Assembly (NCBI GenBank): GCA_016875535.1
Contig: VGPF01000006.1
Location: 1 to 64,000 of the forward strand
Source: Chloroflexota bacterium
GTDB taxonomy: Bacteria > Chloroflexota > Dehalococcoidia > SHYB01
DNA length: 64,000 nucleotides
Reading direction: 5' to 3'
Shown here piece after piece: positions 61,480-64,000 of this stretch. Position 1 is the stretch's first letter, and each line of letters opens with the position of its first letter. A model generated the notes under the pieces. The model searched no databases. It saw only the letters and a program-made list of their open reading frames with translations, and was not told the origin of the DNA. Position numbers and translations under genes: made by a program.

Positions 61480-62028
61480 ATGCTCTTCCGTGACAGGCGC
61501 GAGATCGTCATCAGGGCAAGCCTCGATGAAGTCTTCGCCATCGTCGGCGATGTCCCCCGCCATCCCGAGTTTGCGGGCAGCGGCGAGATCGTCCGCATAC
61601 GCATGGTGAGCCAGGGGCCCATCGGTCCCGGCGCGCGCTTCGAAGCCGAAGAGGAATCCACCCTCCTCGGCATGCGCCAGCAGGTCGTCGCCACCTCGGA
61701 GATCGTCGCCTACGATCCTCCCCGGCTCATCTCCTGGATTTCCGTTCCCGCCAGCCCCTTCCGCCCGGAGCGCATCCAGTGGTGGTTCCGCCTCATCCCA
61801 ACGGACGGCCATACCCGCCTTATCCACGATGTGGAGATTGACCTCGGCCCCATGGCCGAGCTACCCTATCGCCCTATCAACGCCGCCCAGCGCGCCCAGG
61901 CCATCGCCGAAGGCATGGGCAGAACCCTTGCCCAGGTCAAGCGCGCCGCGGAGACCGCGCGGCAGCGCAAACGAGAGAGCGGGGAAAGACCGCCAGCCAT
62001 GTATGCCATGCATGAGGGAGAATTGTGA
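61480..62028 (+). CDS. SRPBCC-family protein, first of a tandem pair
   Basis: This 182-residue START-like protein starts MLFRDRREIVIRASLDEVFA at 61480. GDVPRHPEFAGSGEIVRIRM, GARFEAEEESTLLGMRQQVV, AYDPPRLISW and RIQWWFRLIPTDGHTRLIHD follow. The pattern is the ligand-binding helix-grip fold (polyketide cyclase/dehydrase group). It shares architecture and the RIQWWFRL block with the next gene, 13 nt downstream, so they are paralogues from tandem duplication. Confidence 0.8.
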   Translation: MLFRDRREIVIRASLDEVFAIVGDVPRHPEFAGSGEIVRIRMVSQGPIGPGARFEAEEESTLLGMRQQVVATSEIVAYDPPRLISWISVPASPFRPERIQWWFRLIPTDGHTRLIHDVEIDLGPMAELPYRPINAAQRAQAIAEGMGRTLAQVKRAAETARQRKRESGERPPAMYAMHEGEL

Positions 62029-62041
62029 AAGGAGATCTGTG

Positions 62042-62545
62042 ATGGGAGGCTTCCATGTGCGCAAAGAGATCGTCGTCAACGCCCCTATGGAGACCGTCTT
62101 CAGACTCGCCGGAGACCTCACGCAGCATGTGAAGCTGGCGGGCAGCGGCGAAGTGAAGGCCATCCGCAAGCTCACCGATGGCCCGGTGAAGGTCGGGACG
62201 AAGTTCGAGGCCGATGAAGATATCCCCATGGGCCCCGGCATGCGCTCCAAGTTCGTCTCCCAGTCAGAGGTCGTCTCCTACGAGCCGCCGCGCCTCTTCT
62301 CCTGGACCTCCATGCCGCCCAGCGCGCCTAAGCCCAAGCGCATCCAGTGGTGGTTCCGCCTGAGCGGCGAGGGGAAAGGGACCCGTGTGACTCATGAAGT
62401 AATCGTGGACTTGGGCACGATTTCTAACATCCTCCTGGGTCCGCCCTACGCCCTCACCCGCGGCCGCGCCGTATCGCGCGGGATGCAGCAAACCCTGGAG
62501 AACCTCAAGTCCCTCGCCGAGAACGAGGCCAAGCGCCCGGCCTGA
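62042..62545 (+). CDS. SRPBCC-family protein, second of a tandem pair
   Basis: This 167-residue START-like protein begins MGGFHVRKEIVVNAPMETVF with AAGGAGAT upstream. DLTQHVKLAGSGEVKAIRKL, GTKFEADEDIPMGPGMRSKF, SYEPPRLFSWTSMP and RIQWWFRLSGEGKGTRVTHE align with the neighbouring paralogue. It is cytoplasmic with unknown hydrophobic ligand. It ends 3 nt before the convergent TauE gene. Confidence 0.8.
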   Translation: MGGFHVRKEIVVNAPMETVFRLAGDLTQHVKLAGSGEVKAIRKLTDGPVKVGTKFEADEDIPMGPGMRSKFVSQSEVVSYEPPRLFSWTSMPPSAPKPKRIQWWFRLSGEGKGTRVTHEVIVDLGTISNILLGPPYALTRGRAVSRGMQQTLENLKSLAENEAKRPA

Positions 62546-62548
62546 CCT

Positions 62549-63322
62549 CTACGACGCGAAATCGTAATTCCTGGCGATGAGGTAGCCGCTGATGGCGATC
62601 AACATCAGCGCGAAGAGCCCTCGCAGGACGCGCTCCTTCATGCGCCCCGTCAGCCGCGTCCCCGCCAGCACACCCAGCACGCCTCCGCCCAGCATCGGTC
62701 CCGCCGCATCGAAGCGCACCTCGCCGAAGCTCAGGTGCCCCAAGAATCCCGCCGCCGAATTGATCGCGATGACGATGAGCGATGTCCCGCTCGCCCACCG
62801 CATCGGGATGCCGAAGTACAGCACCAAGAGCGGAACGACGAGAAATCCGCCTCCGATGCCGAAGAACCCGGAGAGCGTCCCCAGTGTCATCCCTGCCGCG
62901 ATCACCTTCGGCCCCAAGAGCGATGGCGGCTCCGGCGGCCGCTGCGGGCGATCCGGCAGGCGCGGGATGCTTAGTCCCATGCGGATAGAGGCGGCCAGGC
63001 AGACGATCCCCAGCAGGAACAAGATGAGTTCGCCGTCTGCCAGCGCATTGAGCCGCGCGCCCAGAAATGCCCCCGCGATGCCGCAGGCCCCCACCGTCAC
63101 CCCCGTCCGGATGTCCGCCCGCTTGGCCCGCACCTGCATGGACGCGCCCAAGATGGCAACCGCCCCGACGATGATGAGCGAAGTCCCGGACGCCTGGTGC
63201 GCCGTCAGGTCAAGGGCGTAGACCAGGATGGGAACCGTGATGATCGAACCGCCCGCGCCCAGCAGCCCCAGACACAGGCCCACCAGCGCGCCGAAGACCA
63301 GCCCAAGGCCTACGATATCCAA
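62549..63322 (-). CDS. TauE/SafE-family sulfite exporter-like permease
   Basis: This 257-residue membrane protein has about eight hydrophobic segments. VFGALVGLCLGLLGAGGSIITVPILVYALDL at the N-terminus, and LGTLSGFFGIGGGFLVVPLLVL mid-protein, are the two inverted TauE/SafE repeats with the GxGGG signature. It exports sulfite or organosulfur anions in known cases. It follows a rhodanese-like gene on the same strand, which agrees with a sulfur role. Confidence 0.88.
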   Translation of the reverse strand: MDIVGLGLVFGALVGLCLGLLGAGGSIITVPILVYALDLTAHQASGTSLIIVGAVAILGASMQVRAKRADIRTGVTVGACGIAGAFLGARLNALADGELILFLLGIVCLAASIRMGLSIPRLPDRPQRPPEPPSLLGPKVIAAGMTLGTLSGFFGIGGGFLVVPLLVLYFGIPMRWASGTSLIVIAINSAAGFLGHLSFGEVRFDAAGPMLGGGVLGVLAGTRLTGRMKERVLRGLFALMLIAISGYLIARNYDFAS

Positions 63323-63443
63323 GGCCTCATCCTTGCCCCTGCCGTAGCTCGCCGGACAAGGCTGCTATCGCCCCATAGAACAGATTCCGGTCGCCTCTCT
63401 CCTTGCGAAAAGAGGGCCAAAGAGGGGATATGGCCTGCTCCCC

Positions 63444-64000
63444 TTAGCGCCCGCGAGATGGCCTCGCCTCCCGCTCGATGGGGTACTTCCGCAGGTTCCA
63501 ACCCATCATTCCCTCGCTCATAGACGCTACGTTCCCGAAGCCCGCCTGCATCAGCACAGCCGCCGCCGTCAGGGAGCGGCCTCCGCTCCGGCAGATCGTG
63601 ATAATTTCCTTGCCGCGGAACTCCTCCAGCTCACCCAGGCGGTGTGCCACTTGGCCTACCGGGATGAGCCGGCTCCCTGGGACATGCCCAAACTCGTCTG
63701 TATACTCATCGGGCTCCCGCACATCCAGCGCCAGCGCCCCCGTTCCTTCGATGCGCCTCTTCGCCTCTTCCGGCGTCATCGTCCGCACCTGCTGGCCGTC
63801 CACCCCAAGCGTCAGCGACCCGCCCACGGCGCACATCGGCGAATCAACCGGTATCCATTCCTTGCCCGGGCGCTGGGAGCAGGCATAGTTCTCCTGCACC
63901 ACCTTCAGCATCCACTCCGGCGTCGGCTGCGCCTGCCTCTTGAGCCAATCCCTATACGTCTGCTTCGATGTGAACCTGAGCCTGAGGTTCGCTGTGCGCT
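63444..64000 (-). CDS. Rhodanese-domain protein, runs off window
   Basis: The minus-strand frame stops at 63444 and stays open to the window edge, giving at least 185 residues; an internal ATG at 63911 is probably not the true start. The upstream part (RLRFTSKQTYRDWLKRQ, then WMLKVVQENYACSQRPGKEW) is an extra domain. Then comes a rhodanese: LALDVREPDEYTDEFGHVPG, LIPVGQVAHRL, and active-site loop CRSGGRSLTAAAVL with the catalytic Cys. GFGNVASMSEGMMGW is typical. It transfers sulfane sulfur; it precedes a TauE exporter. Confidence 0.85.
   Translation of the reverse strand, partial: RTANLRLRFTSKQTYRDWLKRQAQPTPEWMLKVVQENYACSQRPGKEWIPVDSPMCAVGGSLTLGVDGQQVRTMTPEEAKRRIEGTGALALDVREPDEYTDEFGHVPGSRLIPVGQVAHRLGELEEFRGKEIITICRSGGRSLTAAAVLMQAGFGNVASMSEGMMGWNLRKYPIEREARPSRGR

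Overview
The window is GC-rich bacterial chromosome, densely coded on both strands. Gene content points to a Chloroflexota bacterium near Dehalococcoidia or SAR202-type lineages. This is inference from the futalosine menaquinone route, an archaeal-type phosphoglycerate mutase, LL-diaminopimelate aminotransferase, a GldG/DUF4340 ABC system, and many amidohydrolases, SRPBCC proteins, SDRs and a luciferase-like oxidoreductase. I saw no rRNA, tRNA or CRISPR array.

Layout. 1-13 kb holds amidohydrolases, a secreted Excalibur protein, a LutB-like Fe-S protein with a cysteine hydrolase, and a minus-strand trio led by a UGSC-family selenoprotein gene. That gene reads through an in-frame TGA at 8485-8487, with a SECIS-like hairpin just downstream. 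13-17.5 kb is a four-gene ABC system (ATPase, permease, GldG-like, DUF4340). 17.5-26.8 kb has dehydrogenases, two tandem cyclophilins, an orphan molybdopterin-enzyme large subunit, lspA and a pseudouridine synthase. 26.9-28.4 kb is an AT-richer islet of three small genes, one with a PD-(D/E)XK-like motif. 28.57-36.4 kb is a menaquinone operon: tetR, then UbiA-, UbiX- and UbiD-like genes, mqnE, an AT-rich foreign gene, mqnA and mqnC. The tetR promoter carries a near-perfect palindrome. 36.4-46.7 kb has a CitE-like lyase, an SRPBCC protein, an SDR, a matrixin-like protease, small secreted proteins, an SsuABC/THI5-like importer and dapL. 46.7-57 kb is housekeeping: hflX, rsmJ, plsY, miaA, a HigBA-type toxin-antitoxin pair, tpiA, apgM, pgk, purS and purC. 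57-64 kb has an M1 aminopeptidase with HEAT repeats, another amidohydrolase, a tandem SRPBCC pair, a TauE exporter and a rhodanese.

Two dispersed intergenic repeat families stand out. One has a GTAGGGGC core whose TAG is the stop codon of six different genes. The other has CTCTCCC/GGGAGAG hairpins around an ACTCGAG core. The most notable item is the UGSC selenoprotein operon, followed by the TetR-controlled menaquinone operon with its inserted gene, the stop-codon-embedded repeat family, and a probable ATT start for hflX.
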